A stretch of DNA of 64,000 bases from Sceloporus undulatus (GCF_019175285.1 NC_056529.1:1254397-1318396), one strand, 5' to 3'; numbered from the stretch's first letter, positions 31,935 to 45,020 are shown. The notes: generated by a model not told the origin, from the letters alone. Translations and numbers: made by a program.

Positions 31935-32035
31935 TTTAAACAGAGGTCAGATGGGCATCTTTTAGGAGTGCTGAAGTTGTTTCTTCCTGCAAGGGGTATC
32001 CCTTGGGGTCCCTTCCAACCCTCCTGGATTCTGTG
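31935..32035 (+). repeat. CR1 LINE 3' end
   Basis: gtcagatgggcatcttttag gagtgctg ... ggggtcccttccaaccctcc tggattctgtg, typical CR1 3' UTR. Confidence 0.6.
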
Positions 32036-33447
32036 CCAGTTACCCAGTGGACTGGCAGTGCCCACTCTGCCTCTACCTTCCCTGGTGCCCTTCTTGGTCT
32101 TCCTGGCATGCCCCCCTCTAGCCATGCTGCTGCCACCATCCTTGCCATCTCTCTGTGATTCAGTACAGGGCCATGGGGGGGGGGGTCCAGGGAGGTGGCC
32201 TATCCATTCTCCTGCATTTAGAGGCTGCCAGAGCCACCCCGGGCTCTTAAATCCTCCCCTAATTAGCACCCCTCTTTCTCTCCCTCAGCACTTTCCTCCT
32301 CGGCTGGCTATCGATTCCTCTTTCAGAGGCGGAGGACCAAGTGCTGACAATTTATGGGAACATAAAACCTTCCTCCTGCCTCCCAGCAAAAGTGGCAATT
32401 CCTTGGAACAAATGGGCTGCTGCCAGCCTAATGGGATTCCAGGAGAAGAGGCATTCCCTGGGCCTCCTTCAGAGGATGCCGGAGGGCAAGGGAGGTAAAG
32501 ACTTTGGATCTCAGTGCCAGGAGAGAGGAAAATCAACCATAAGATAAGACCCTGGCATGCTTTTGGAAAGCCAGATGGGAATCCATAATTTTTGTACTTT
32601 GGTTTTCAAGGTCCGATGGCTCCTTCCTGTCCACAAACAGAGTCCTGCAGCTTCCAAGGAGGAAAAAGCAACTAGTTTGGAGGGTATCCTGGGTCCTTTT
32701 AAACAATATCCCCAAAGCGCTGGAGGGACCTAGATGGAAGGCCACCATCTCCAAGAGAACCAGCGTCTTGGACACCCTAAAAAGCAGCCCAGAAACAATA
32801 GGGGGGGGGGCTGTCCTGCCTTCCCAGGCTGGCTTCCCAAGGGTGGGCTTGGGAGAAGCAAAGGAGACCCCAGGCCCTTTCTCCCCACCCTGCCCCAGTG
32901 TTCCAGCCTCCTGGCCAGCCCCACAGAGGAGGGCTGAGTGACCCCACCGCCTCGTGAGGAGCTTGGCTTGTTTGATAAATAAGAGAGAGGGCCATCAATA
33001 TTCCATAAGGCAAAAGGACTGCAGTGCATTAAAAAATGATGAGGCGGCTGCTTCGAGCCTCCCCCCCCCACCCACCGTCCTGCCTGCACTCGAGGGAGGA
33101 GTGTTCAAAACAGAGCGTCAGCAGCCCTTGACAGTGGCATTTGTCACAAGGCTGATAAATAGTTCTGAGAAATGCTCAATATGTTCAAGACCCATCTTCC
33201 ATCCCCAAGAGGAGCAGCCATGGAGATGGTGGGAAGAAAAAGACAAGCTGGAAGGAAGGAAGGAAGACTTGGGCAAGGAACCCTCGCCAACAGGGATTTC
33301 ACAAGGGTGGCACTAACGAGGGTGTCAGGTCCGGGTTTTAGTCCTAAGCTAGCCGAAGTGCTGGCCCTATTTGGAGGAGGAGGAGGAGGAGAAAGAGGGG
33401 TTCAGGCAATCTGGATAGCACTGTTAAAAGTTCACACTAGAGCCTGG

Positions 33448-33560
33448 TGTGAAGTGGTGATTTGAGCACTGGACTAGAACTCTGGAGACCAGGGTTCGAA
33501 TGTGCATTTGGCCATGGAGACACACTGGGGGACCTTGAGTTGCTGTGCCTTTTGCCCATT
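33448..33560 (+). repeat. MIR/CORE-like SINE 5' part
   Basis: gagcactggactagaactct ggagaccagggttcgaatgt with B-box GGTTCGAATG, then the atggagacacactgggggac block. Confidence 0.65.
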
Positions 33561-34585
33561 CCTTTGGAGGCTTAATCTAAAAGCTAGAAGTTTAGGGTCA
33601 GAAAGAAGGATAATTTCATGGGAGGGGAGAATCCCCATCTGGGGGCAATCGGGGCATAATGCCACACGCAAAGAGGTGTGCTATGCAAATCCAGGGTCTG
33701 ATCTTGGCTGTGCTCCCCAGCACCAAAGTGGCAGCTGGCTTTTCTGGGCAAGGAAAGCTCTGGCTGGCACTTCCAGGGGCCTCCAGTATGTTTGGGGCAG
33801 TCCCAATAAACACAGCAGTCCTTGGAGGCCTGGCTTTGCCCCCTGCAAACAGCCGGGTTTCCACCTGTGAGCATTTTTAATATTTGCTCCTTGATTTATC
33901 TCTGGTTATGAGCTGATGATATACTCTCCTTCTTCAGGAATATAGATTGTCTGCTAAGGCTGAGCGAACGTGGGCAAAAAAGAGGCTTGCAGGTGACCTA
34001 CGGCCCGATAGCAACACATTTAATTACGTTTGATGGAGAGGGTCGGTGGCCTCCAAAGCCATTGGAGAGCCAGTTGGCAGCAGGGCCATCATCCATCTCA
34101 GAGAGCCCCGGCCAGCCAATGGGAAACCTTTCTCTGAGGGTCTTTCTTTAGAGCTACGTTGTAGGAACCCCCTGACCCTCCTTCGGTCCCTGAGATGGCC
34201 ACAACCCATTCCCTGTGATGCCATTGTTGGGTGGCATCTTCCTTATGAAATGCCCCTGCGGAGGCTCAGGGACTGACAGCAAGAGGTGCTGGGGCTACAA
34301 AATGGCTGGCACTCTGGGCCTAGCCCTCTTGTGGCCTTTGGCTCTGCCCATGGCCACATTGTGTCCCCTCTCCAAGCACGTCCTTGGGATGAAATCTGGC
34401 TCTCCATGTGAAAGATACCCCCAACCTTGCCCAAGAGGTCTGTGGGTGGCGATAGTGGTGGGTGTTCTGGAGTGGACCCTCAAGCGCTTGGGCTCAGGAT
34501 GGTCCCTGTGTGTGGCGGGCATTGCCAAGCCATTTTCCCTATCTCAGTTGGTCTGTAGGGGAAGAGGGAATGCCAGTCTCTCTGG

Positions 34586-34745
34586 AATCATAGGATCCTA
34601 GAGTTGGAAGAGGCCATCCTCTGCAACCCCCTTCTTCTGCCATGCAGGAAGGCACCATCCAAGCCCTCGCTGGGAGAGATGGCCATCCAGCCTCTGCTCA
34701 AAAACAGCCTCCAAAGAAGGGGACTCCACCACCCTCCATTGAGAC
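34586..34745 (-). repeat. CR1 LINE 3' end
   Basis: aatcataggatcctagagtt gg ... ttctgccatgcaggaaggca, gagatggccatccagcctct, actccaccaccctcc: reversed CR1 terminus. Confidence 0.8.
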
Positions 34746-35149
34746 AGCAATGTATTTCCTATGGCCGGGGTAGGACAGCTGGGTTATAGAGGACATTGCC
34801 AGCACTTGGAACTGTGTCTGAAAAGGGGCAGAGAGTGAGTGAAGCTCTCTGAACAAGTGAGCCCCATGGTCCTTGGACTGGCAAAGTTCCCCAAACGCTT
34901 TTCAGAGGCCTAGTTGCCCAAGGGTTGCCAGTGTGGGCCATCTCCGTGGCCAGAGAGAGGCAGAAGCACCAGGGCCGGCCACGTCCACTTCTCTCTCTGG
35001 CTGGGCCACAAGAAGCCCACCTGTGGCTGTCCACTCCAGCCTCTCAAACGCCGTTATTTGAGATCATGGTCCCCCCAGCCATGTTGCAGAGAGGGGTGGA
35101 CATTATTTTGCAGTGTTTTTTTTTTTTTTGGCTGTGCAGGTGAGGCCAC

Positions 35150-35680
35150 GTTTATCTAGCAAGCTTCCAAATGAAAACCAGCATTTGGACTTATTGCTTT
35201 CCCACTGGAAATTTGATTACATTTTTCTGGCACTGTAAATCTGCCTCTTTTTGTGCAATGTTATTATTAAAGCCGCCGTTGAGTTTCTGTGGCGGTGGCT
35301 GGGGGGGCGTTTGGAGGGGGGCGGAGGAGCGATACGTAAAATTTCAATCCTGGCTCTGACATTCCAGGAAGTTAAAAAGCAATTACAGTGTGTGCTTTGC
35401 CTCAGGACAGGATGAATCACGGAGCACAGCCGCTCCGCCAGAAGAAATTAAAGGCTGGCGCAACAGCATGGCGGCTGGGGGGGGAGTGCATTACGCCAAG
35501 AATCAAAGGTCAATTAAAGTAGAATTTAATCTGTTTTATTTTTAATATTTTTGCTTACATCCCCGTCCCTTCCCAAGTGAGCAAAATAAACCTCCACTGC
35601 TATTTATTTGCTGAGTAATAAATCTACTCTTGAGTTTGTTGCTGAAACATTGCCCTGATGAAATTCCCCACTGATCGCCT
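35150..35680. other. AT-rich island, candidate conserved non-coding element
   Basis: Long unique-looking stretch with ttattattaaagccgccgtt, agttaaaaagcaattacagt, aaggtcaattaaagtagaat, gagtaataaatct and other TAAT/ATTA sites, plus an ATCAAAGG TCF-like site. No repeat hallmarks. The best candidate in the interval for a regulatory element; conservation untested. Confidence 0.35.
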
Positions 35681-35959
35681 CCATGAATCTCCCCACAACA
35701 AGGCCTCTGCGCCAAGGCCCCTTTTCAGAGTGTGTGTGTACAAATGGGATTATTAGGGCTCTTGTGGGTTGTGGTGGTGGGGATCAAGGGCTGACCCACA
35801 CACACAACACCCGCCAGCCCCATGTTTCCTGGGGAAAGAGATCAGGAGTACTTAGGGAGAGAGGATGACAGGTGCTGCTCCTGGGATTGGTCCTGCCAGC
35901 TTCATTTTAACAAAGCAGAAAAGCAAGGCCATCTTTGGATATCTGGATGCTTTGGATGC

Positions 35960-36165
35960 CACAGAGCCAGCTTGTTTTCTGCTGCCCCCAAGAAGAAGTG
36001 GGTTCAAATGACAAGGAAAAAGATTCAACCTCAACATGAGGAAGAACCGCTTGACTTTCAGAGAATGGAAAGGGCTGATGCCTCAGTGGATGAAGGTGGG
36101 CTCTCCTGCTCTGGAGGTCTTCGGACTGAGGTTGGATGGCATCTTTCAGGAGTGCATTGCTGCGT
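35960..36165 (+). repeat. CR1 LINE fragment, 5' part of interrupted copy
   Basis: gattcaacctcaacatgagg aagaa ... ggtcttcggactgaggttgg atggcatctttcaggagtgc. The CR1 sequence resumes at 36333 after a SINE. Confidence 0.65.
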
Positions 36166-36332
36166 TGGACCACAATTCTAGAGATCAGGATCTGGTTTCT
36201 TGCTCAGCCATGGGAACCACTGTGTGATCTTGGATGAGTCACACACTCTCAGCCCCAGAAAACCCAGTGATAGGCTTGCTTTAGCATTGCCAAAAATGGG
36301 AAACAACTCAAAGACACAACAACAACAAATGG
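36166..36332 (+). repeat. MIR/CORE-like SINE inserted in CR1
   Basis: ccacaattctagagatcagg atctgg, tcttggatgagtcacacact ctcagcccc, and tail caaagacacaacaacaacaa. Confidence 0.65.
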
Positions 36333-36392
36333 CAGAATGGAGTTGGATTAGCTAACCCTCGGGATCCCTTCCAACGCTGTGGTTCTGGGATG
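36333..36392 (+). repeat. CR1 LINE 3' end, continuation
   Basis: agaatggagttggattagct aaccctcgggatcccttcca acg ... gttctgggatgg completes the CR1 copy begun at 35960. Confidence 0.6.
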
Positions 36393-36529
36393 GAAGGCCC
36401 TCTGCACCCAGCCCAAAAAAGACGGCCAGATGGCTGTGCACAGCATCCGCAGTGCCTCAAGGCCTTGGGGCCCGATCCCCTGGGGCTGTCCATAGAGGAG
36501 AACTATTCCTTCTGTGCCAGCCACAAGTG

Positions 36530-36645
36530 TCCTGCTTGCAACAGAATCCCCACCGCTGGAGGTTTTGCAGCAGAGGTGGGGCAGCCACTTCTCTCCAGTG
36601 CTCTGGTGGCATGGAGGCTTTGGAGGATCCTTTCCAATGCCAGGG
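36530..36645 (+). repeat. CR1-like fragment, weak
   Basis: ctggaggttttgcagcagag gtgg and gatcctttccaatgcc are CR1 3' UTR-like. Confidence 0.4.
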
Positions 36646-36970
36646 ATCGGAGAAGAGAGCGGGAGGCAGGTCTACTGGGAAGCATCTCTGAGGAGCCTCA
36701 GCAGACCAGACTCCATTGACTGACTGACTGACCTGAGCCCCAGAAGCCCCATTTTGCCACACCTTCCTTCTGCCCCTCTCCTTCTCCCTCCGGCTGCCCT
36801 GTGCCTAAACTTCTAGCTTTTAGAGTGTGGGGCCACGGATGGATGGGCAGCTGCTGGTGTGTTTGTAGGTCTCTCTGGTTGCAGTCCAGCATCATTAGTT
36901 ATGCCAAACACTCTCGCAGCATCCATTGGGCTAATGGCTGGCTGGAGGTCACTCAGTAATAAAGAGAGAC

Positions 36971-36998
36971 GGGGGGGGGGGGGGGTTGGGGGGGGGGA
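36971..36998. repeat. Poly-G tract
   Basis: Run of G broken by TT; a possible G-quadruplex and sequencing-difficult site. Confidence 0.8.
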
Positions 36999-38932
36999 TT
37001 TGTGTGTGGGGAAATAAAAACAAAAACTGGCATTAGTTTGCTCACATTGATCCATTCCTCGACAATGTGTTGTGAGAGGGAAGCCATGAGGGAGGGGTGA
37101 GAGAGAAAGAGACAAAGAGAGAGTTGTGGTGGGATTTGTGCCTCAAAGACCCCTTTGAGTGTCCAAAGAGTGGAGGGGACCCATAGAGATTATCCATGTG
37201 CCACTTCCATTTCTTAACCTTTGATTTCACAGCTGTGCAACAAGTGTCCAGAGATTCTTATTTGGCACAATGCATTTCTCTTTTACACTTCCCCCTTTCC
37301 TTTCTCTTTCCTTTTTCCTTCTTATTGTTAAATTGCTATGAAATATTACAATACATTTTAAAAAAATATGACCACATTCTGGTGAATTAGGAATAAACCA
37401 GTACACTTATTTCAGGCAACATTTTGGATTCCAGCACAGAGTCTGGTGAATTAAGCATTTGCTAGTCCATTTGCTTTGGGGAGAATACTTAACAACTGAG
37501 CCCAAGTCCTTAGTGGATCCTCCTTCCCTTGCCTGGGGGGGTCCATTGTTAGGGCGTGGAAAGACACGCTGTGTCCACCACAACCACCTGCAGAATTGAA
37601 CCACGTCGACAGGACGCCAGGAAGAAGGAATCTGAAGAGATGTCTGCAAAGGTATTCAGGCCAAGAAGGAAAATATTTCTTCACCACTGCACACAGCCTT
37701 GAGCTCCCGGCTTGAGAAATACCGACAAGAGCACTTCAAGCCTTCACTACATGAGGGCATTAATAAATAAGTTACTTTAATAAATAAGTTACTTTGCCAA
37801 CCAAACAACCATAACAAAACAGAGAGGCAGTTACTCTAACAGCAACTGTCATAACTGACACACTCTCTCTGAAGGACTGACAGCATCAACATTCCATAAT
37901 TCAAGTGTCAATTGTCAACTGCCACTGGAACTGTAATAGGTTCTGCTACAGCTCTATCTTGTGGTCTCATACACGTCATTTCCTAACATCCATTGCCTCT
38001 TTTGGGATCTTTTTGTGGGGCCAGAGAGACATGAGAAGCATGCAGCATCACTTTAGATCTGAGACTCTTCTGGAGGAACCAACCAACCCAGACTTCATGG
38101 CTGATCTTGTGAGGTGTTACACCTGCATGACTTCTCACATTTGGCCAAAAAGTTACCCCTTGGAGATCTGTCTGGCTGCCCCACATGTGCTTTCCAGGCA
38201 AACATGTTGGAAAGCCACCCAGAGAAAAAGGGCAAAGGGCCCAGGGAGCAACATTGTTGGGAGAAGCAGCTGGTGGGGCTTGGCATGTCTTGGCATGGAT
38301 CGCCCCTGAATCCACGTGGGCCTTCCACCCCCAGCAAGGCAGGCAGCCTCTTCCATGGGGAGCTGGCCCTGGGCAACCATTCCAGTGCAAACGGGGGCCA
38401 GGGAGGTGGGCCAAGGCCTTAGCAGCGCAGCCTGGATGCCTTCCACTGACAGAGGGCTGTGTGCCTCTCACTCCCCTCCTTTCCTTTTGAATGCTGCCAT
38501 TTAGGCTTGTGTGCGTGTCGTGTGTGTCGCTGTGGGCTGCCAGGGGTCGGGGTGTGCTGCTCCTGGCTGTCAAGGGCTGCTGTTGTTGCCACATGGGAGG
38601 CCTCTTTAGTCCCTGCTGCTTGGCACAAACCTTGCCCTGTGCCTGCTGTGCCCTAACATACAAGTCCTCCCTGGCTGCTGCTGTTGGGAGGGAATGGCTG
38701 GGCCATGCTAGGGCCTTCAGGGCTGGAGGCAGGGGCCAGAGCACTCTTGATGCGATCAGGCGCTGTGTGGATGGGGGGGGGGATCTGCCTGCCGTGCCAG
38801 AGCCACAAAAGAGGCCTGGAGAGGTATTGTTCAGCTGTGGCAGAGGAGGGGGGCTGCGAGCGATCCCAGTGATGCACAAAGTGTAGTTGGATCTGCCCCC
38901 TTCTGCCCCACAATATTGTCCTGTTCAACTTT

Positions 38933-38967
38933 CCTTCCTTCCTTCCTTCCTTCCTTCCTTCCTTCCT
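38933..38967. repeat. (TTCC)n microsatellite
   Basis: About eight to nine TTCC units. Confidence 0.9.
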
Positions 38968-38979
38968 TTTGATTGTATG

Positions 38980-39110
38980 CCCAGGTGCTGTAGGCTATAT
39001 TTTAGAGAATAGAACTGGCAAAACCACCTCTGAGGATCCCTTGCTTGAGAAAACCCTGTGGAATCCATGGGAGCATCCTGGCATTTGCACAGATACACAA
39101 CCAAGGTCCC
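38980..39110 (+). repeat. SINE tail fragment
   Basis: ggtgctgtaggctatatttt agagaatagaactggc, similar to 27676-27790. Confidence 0.45.
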
Positions 39111-41209
39111 CTTGAGCCGGCTCTGCTCCATTGCTGTGCCCACTAAGCCCAAGAGGCAAACCTCCTTCTCGGCCAACCATCCCATTTTGAATTTAATTTC
39201 CTCTCCTCTCCTTTTTAGCTCTTAATCCCAATGGGGGGAATACACTTAGTCCAAGGGGCACGATGCTCTCAGCGCTTGTCCAGGAGGTACTCTCAGAGGT
39301 CCCACAGGTCCATTTCAGCTGCTTGAAGGCATCACCCATCCAACCTGGGGTTGGTGCAGCCAAGAAGGAAGAAAAGGGGAGTTGTTGTTGTAGTTTGTTG
39401 TCATCAGCTTCACAGCCCCCTTGGTGTTATCAACAGGAGTTGTGGACCATCAATGGTTAAGATTCTATCCAAGAATCTAGGAATCTGCAAAGTATTGCTG
39501 GGTCCAGTGGTGGCACCGTCCGAGTGCGGTCCCTTTCTGTAATTGTGCTGTTCACCAGATGCACCTGCAAAGGTGGCGAGACGGAGAGAAGAAGGGCTTC
39601 CCAGCCAATCCCAAAACATGCCCAGGCTGGCACACTGCAGTCCTTCAGATAATTTGGAGCTGGGCTTTACAGGTCAAAGAAGGTGGTGGACTCTCAAGTG
39701 ACACAGGGCTGTTGCCAATCAGACCTAAAAGGGCAGCTGCTCCGGCCCTTGTTTGACTCGGCTGCCAGGGAGGAAGAGGATGAGGACTTGAACCTGCACC
39801 CGGCTGCCAGGATGAGGCCAGCTCTCTTGATGGAAGAAGGTGTGGACCTAAGAGCCCCCGTTGCCAACTGGCACTGGGGATAATTTGCTTGTTTTGCAGC
39901 AATGTGGCTCTGCTGTCCATTGATTTCAGAACCCATTAACGGGTGGCTTGTGAGTGTGCGCGTGTGCGCTCTGAGCAGCGTTTTTGTGGTAAAACTAAAT
40001 CCAGCCCAACGGCAGAGTGGGTTTGCAAAGCTTCCTGGGTGGGTCTCCCAGACACATGGGGCTTTCTCAAGATGATTCCCCCCCCCCAAGACCACCTCTG
40101 TCTGTGCCTTGCTGTAAGCTCTTTTTGACATGGGGCAGGACGGCTGGGGACCCCTGTGCAATTGCAACACACAGTGCAAAAAGGCAATGAACTGAGGCAA
40201 TGCACAGGCATACTGTGCTTTAATATGCAGTTGTCCCACTTGCACATTGTCCAGGAAAATCACTTTGCATGCCCAGTGCGCTGAGCGCCTATCTGAGTCA
40301 CTAACAGGGCCCTGACCAATGAGTGCCATTTTTTCTTGCTGGACTAACCCCCCTTCTCCCCGTGTGCATCCATCCCAGAGAGGGACAGAGTGGGAGGAAG
40401 GGGCCTGGCCTGGTTTGGGGGTCCCCAGTGGGCTTCTGCCCCCTCCTCAGCTGGCTCTCAAGGAGCGAGTTTTCTCTTCAAAGGATTCCATTAGAAGTAA
40501 CATTAATAAAAGATTGCTGGTGGCATTTCTCCTCTTAAATGAACTGAGCCATTCTCTCTCTCCCTGCTTCCAAATGTACCAGGAACGAAAGTGTTCTGCC
40601 TGTCAACTTGGTTTCCAGTGGGACCAGTTCAACACTCTGCCCAGTTTGCGGAGCCCAGACCCAACAGGCAGCTGGAAAGGGAAAACTGGAAATGCACGAT
40701 TATGGGAACTGATGGGCAGAGCCTGATGTTGGTGGGCAATTGTGGCAAGTGTCTTTTGGTGCACCTGTTTCTCTCCCACAGTCCCACATGTGAATACACC
40801 AGTGGTGTTGCTTTGTTCAGTCCCGCATTTACTATGGGTTTTGGTTGCTGCTTCCAGCACTAGAACAGCCAGATCCCAAACCAGCTCAGAGCCCAATGTG
40901 GGCCGCTTTGTAAGTTGTGGGGTGCAGTGTTTGTGGGAACTACCCATAATTTTGCAATGAGCTGCCTCCTCGCCAATTTCTCTTTTCCAAATTCATGCTC
41001 ACTAGGCAATGCAGCAGCAAGCTGGTTGAAACCAGTCTAATGAAAATGGTGGTTCAACATGGGTCAGTGCCGGCCCATGTCTTTCACAGACCAGAGTGAC
41101 AAGGCTCTGAACTTAATAAAACCTAGTTTGTTTAATTAAGCATTTTAAGCATTGCTCTACATTCTTGACTGAGTCAGGGCTGTGTGTGTTTGTATTTGTG
41201 CGCATTGAC

Positions 41210-41290
41210 TCCTGCCTTTTCTCCCCAAACAGGAGCCCAATCAGCTTAGAACTAAAGTAAAACAGATACAGATAAAAATAGATCAAAACA
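41210..41290 (+). repeat. Dispersed repeat end (LINE-like)
   Basis: gactcctgccttttctcccc aaacaggagcccaatcagct tag, a squamate-type repeat motif, family uncertain. Confidence 0.35.
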
Positions 41291-41586
41291 TGTCCTGGTA
41301 CCAAAGGATGCTGTGTTAAAAAGCAATTAAGCCAGCTATGCCATCACAACGCTGGTGAATTAAGAAGTAATTGAAAAACACATTCAAAAGGAAGTACAGT
41401 ACAACAGGATGATCCAAACTGACTTCCAAATGCAATAAAAACAATAAAACCGCATCATCCTAATGGAGCCAAGGAAAGCAGCAGGTATAAGAAGCAGACA
41501 AATCAAGGCGGTTGGCATGTAAGGGCTTTCTGGCATGAATGTGGCTGGAATCATGCCCTTGTTTACATGCACAGTAAAAGACCCCT

Positions 41587-41807
41587 GGCTGCATCTGCAC
41601 TGAGGAAAAAGGGCAGTTTGACACCACTTTAATTGTTGTGGCTCAATGCTTGGAATCCTGGAATTTGTAGTTTTGTGAGACATTTAGCCTTCTCTGTCAG
41701 AAAGCTCTGGTGCCACAGCAAACTATAAATCTCAGAATTCCATAGCATTGAGCCACGGCAGATAAAGCGGTGTCAAACTGCATTATTTCTGCAGTGCAGA
41801 TTCAGCC
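41587..41807. mobile_element. Palindromic MITE (GGCTGCATCCACACTG family), copy 1
   Basis: GGCTGCATCTGCACTG left, CAGTGCAGATTCAGCC right; internal arms ccactttaattgttgtggct and its reverse carry the atgctatggaatcctgggag family core. Best full-length copy of the non-GC-rich subtype. Confidence 0.75.
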
Positions 41808-42469
41808 TCAGGAGTGTGCCTGATCCAAGCCTCTGGAGGAAAGCCTTCCAGCTGCATGGCCCTCCAGTCCCACTGGCTTTGCTCCTTTTGGGCACAGAAA
41901 GGGCCATACCTGCCTTGTCCTGGTTGCAGATCACCAGAAACCCAGCTAGCAAAGGGGCCTCTTGGAGCACGTCTGCATCTCTGGAGATATTTCAGAGCCG
42001 TCTGGAGATTCTCATGGCCAAGAGGAGCGAGGAGCGGATGGGTATCATTGCCCCCATCCCTCGCCCGCCCCCATCCAAAATAAAATGCCCCATTTATAAA
42101 TGAGACACAAAATCGAGCCAAACTGGCAGGGACTATTCAAAGCTCTCTTGCTGGCTATGAATTATAGATCATGGCATAAGATCATTAGCTGCTTTCACAT
42201 TTTCTCACTAACAAGGAATTGGGCATCAATTATTTTTTGATGCCTGTGTTTTTTAAAAAGCTCTTCCTGGCTTCTTTGTTCCTGATGCCTCTGAAGGCCT
42301 TTTTCTCCTGGCAGCTGCCACTTCTAATTTGGGGGTTCTAGGGTGCAGATGATCTTTCTGGATGGGGAGAATGGGGGCTCCCCATTCTCACTTGGGGGGC
42401 AGCATTGGAGAAGCCATAGTGGGGTTAGTAGGAGGTGTCCATGGACCTGTGGAGGAGATAGGGTTCAGG

Positions 42470-42760
42470 GCTTTTAAGATTGAAGCTGGGATGGCAGGGT
42501 TTGCTCCTCAGCACCCCAAGAAAGACACTGACCAGCTGAGACCTGTCCAAAGAGGGGAGACCAGGAGGGTCAAAGGTCTGGCAAGCAAGCCTAAGGAGGA
42601 AGGACTGAAGGAGCCGGTTATGTTTAGCTTGGAGAAGAGAAGACTTCAAGGGGACAAGATGAGAGCCTTCTCTAAATATCTGCAGGGTGGTCATGCAGAA
42701 GACAGAGTGGCATTTAAACAGAGTTTGGATGACCACATCACAGGGGTACTTATCTGGGAA
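42470..42760 (+). repeat. CR1 LINE ORF2 3' fragment
   Basis: tgtttagcttggagaagaga agacttcaaggggacaagat gagagcc ... agtggcatttaaacagagtt tggatgacc, the CR1 segment encoding the FSLEKRRLxGD end of ORF2. Confidence 0.65.
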
Positions 42761-44201
42761 GGCCAGCTTTGGCAGCAGACTAGACTACATATCCCATCTG
42801 CACAGCCGTCCTGTACATCTCAGCCTGCATTTTCTCTCCAAAGAGCAGCAGTTGCTGGGTGCTCAGATGATCCAGCTTTTAAGCCCCAAACTGGCTTTAT
42901 GCTTTCCAGTTGAACTTCATTAGCATCTCCTGGCAGAGCGTGCGTCCTTTTCCTTGTGAGAAGGTTTTGCTGGAAGCCAGGGAGTTTGATTTCCCAGCAA
43001 AAGCTGGATTGGTTTTAAGTACTGATAGGTTGCCCCCCCAACCAGGTTTTCAGGGACGTTTGCGACAAGAATGCAAAATCCAGTTAGAAATGTATAGGAC
43101 AAAACAGGCCAACTGCAGGCATTTCAGAGCAATTCCACACTTACAGTCTGGACCCAACCAGGGGAATGTCAAATCCCTGAAAGCCAATCCCTTTGAGGGT
43201 CACCATGGAAGGTATGCCCAGAGGGAGTGCAAAATGCCACCAGGAGCCAAAGTTTGGATGGCCACCAGCCATGACTGCCTTTTAAAGTGTAATGTTCCAG
43301 TTTTGGGGGAAAGAGTAGGCTGTAAATAAAGATAAAGATGATGCTGAAGATGCTGATGTGCCACTCCTGCCCCTGGTCCAGTCCTTGCCTTCTGCTCGCT
43401 TTGCCCAAGCCGCTTGCCTTCTCTGACCATGTGGCTGATGGCAGAATGCATCCAAAGGTCTTCAAGTGCTGCTGCATCCCTGTGTTTGCCAGGGAAGGAT
43501 GAATCTTCCTGCCAGTTCCTCTGGGTTGGCGCATTGCCTCCCCTCCTGATGCACTTACTACGCGCACACACACCCGTCATCCATCTGGTGTCAGCCATTT
43601 TGCTTGGTATGAGTGGCATCACAGCGGAGCGTGCCTAGATGTGTCCCTTGCCCTCGTGTGCCATTGGGGGGGGGGGCTCCTGTCACTCTGCCCCCCCACC
43701 AGCCCCCTTCCCCACTTAAGGCCCCTTGGAAGGAGGGGGCTGCCAAAGAGGAAGGGCCCCCAGTTGGACCAGGTGGCGAATGTCCTCCATCAGGTTTAGG
43801 TGAGGGTTATTTTTTTGGCTGAGGTGGGGTGGGGGCTCCAGGGGTTTACCTTCCAATTTTGGAGGTTTCAGTTCCACCCGGGGGTTTCAAGACTGCCAGG
43901 ATCCCTCCCTCCCAGAAGTCCCTCTTGCAAAAGGCAGCCTGAGCTCTGAGGGAAGAAATCACTCTGCCTATGCTCAAAGTCATGCTTCGCAGCCTTCCTA
44001 ATGTTCTTGGTTCTGAGGCCTGGCTCATACCGAGGTCCAGATCCTTCACAATTCCTGCACCAAATTTGCCTCGTAAGTGAATGCATCGTGAGAAGCATTA
44101 AATGCGTTGCTATGCAAGGATCAACTCCTTCTCAGTCCAAAGGGCCAGGAAGCTTTGCTACTTATTAATAGCACCAAATCACTCCTGTTTTACTGGTTTT
44201 T

Positions 44202-44225
44202 ATTTATTTATTTATTTATTTATTT
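44202..44225. repeat. (TTTA)n microsatellite
   Basis: About six TTTA units. Confidence 0.85.
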
Positions 44226-44849
44226 ATCGATCGATATATTGATACTGCTGGAGTGTGGCTTTTGCCGCAGCCTTGGTTCCTCTGTGGGTCAGACTGGAGT
44301 TTCCCATCCAGGAAAGCTGTAGGGCTGGTGGTCCCAATGGGGGTTTCGGAGTAAGAGCCAGTGGGGCCCTCTCCCCCAATTCCCCGATCCCACTTTTTCA
44401 GCTGCCTTTAAAATCTCCCAATTTCCCTTTCCCTCATCTCCCACTTTCCCCCTTTGCCTTAACTTTAATGGCTGCAAATTGCATTCAAAGAGCAAAAGTG
44501 GTTTGCACTCCATTAACTCAAAGGGGGGCTAAGAGGAGTGGAGGGGATGGACCCTTGCCTTTCCCAGATGGCTCAGGCAAAAGCAAACGGCTGCAGCCTC
44601 TCCCAGCCTGTTCCTCCTCCTTAATAATTTGTGTCACTTTGATGCTTCTTGGCCTCGTGTGCGTCCTGGTTTTCACCTGTGAAATGTTGGGTGGCACGTA
44701 ACCGGAGGGGAAGCCACGGGGAGAGAAAGGTGGTCCTCTCCGTTTCCCAGGAAGGGTACAAAACCCAAGCTGAGAAGGAGCTAGCCTCTCTTTCCAGAGG
44801 AAAGGGTCACCCTGCCAAAGAGGACAAAGAGAGCCGCTCTGCATAGCAA

Positions 44850-45020
44850 TGAGTGCTTAATTGATGCTTTTGGACACGATGAGATGGTTGTCATTTAAGG
44901 GATGGGTTTTTGTTTGTTATGCAACTGTTTATTCCTTTCTCAATGTATGGCTAGCGATTGTTAAGGCAATTATCTTCAGGAGGGTTATTTCCCTCCTGCT
45001 TTTTTGGTGAGCTGCTTAAC
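44850..45020. other. Candidate conserved non-coding element
   Basis: gcatagcaatgagtgcttaa ttgatgc, cagctgcttaac-like and aacataattggctgcagg motifs in repeat-free, AT-balanced sequence. Conservation inferred only. Confidence 0.3.

Noticed and set aside
31908-32498. 196-codon open frame on the + strand
   Set aside because: Begins in a CR1 3' end and reads Pro/Leu/Ser-rich low-complexity sequence.
37983-38879. 298-codon open frame on the - strand
   Set aside because: His/Pro/Gln/Trp-rich, low-complexity translation with no family resemblance; overlapping frames on both strands are also open, as expected in GC-rich DNA.
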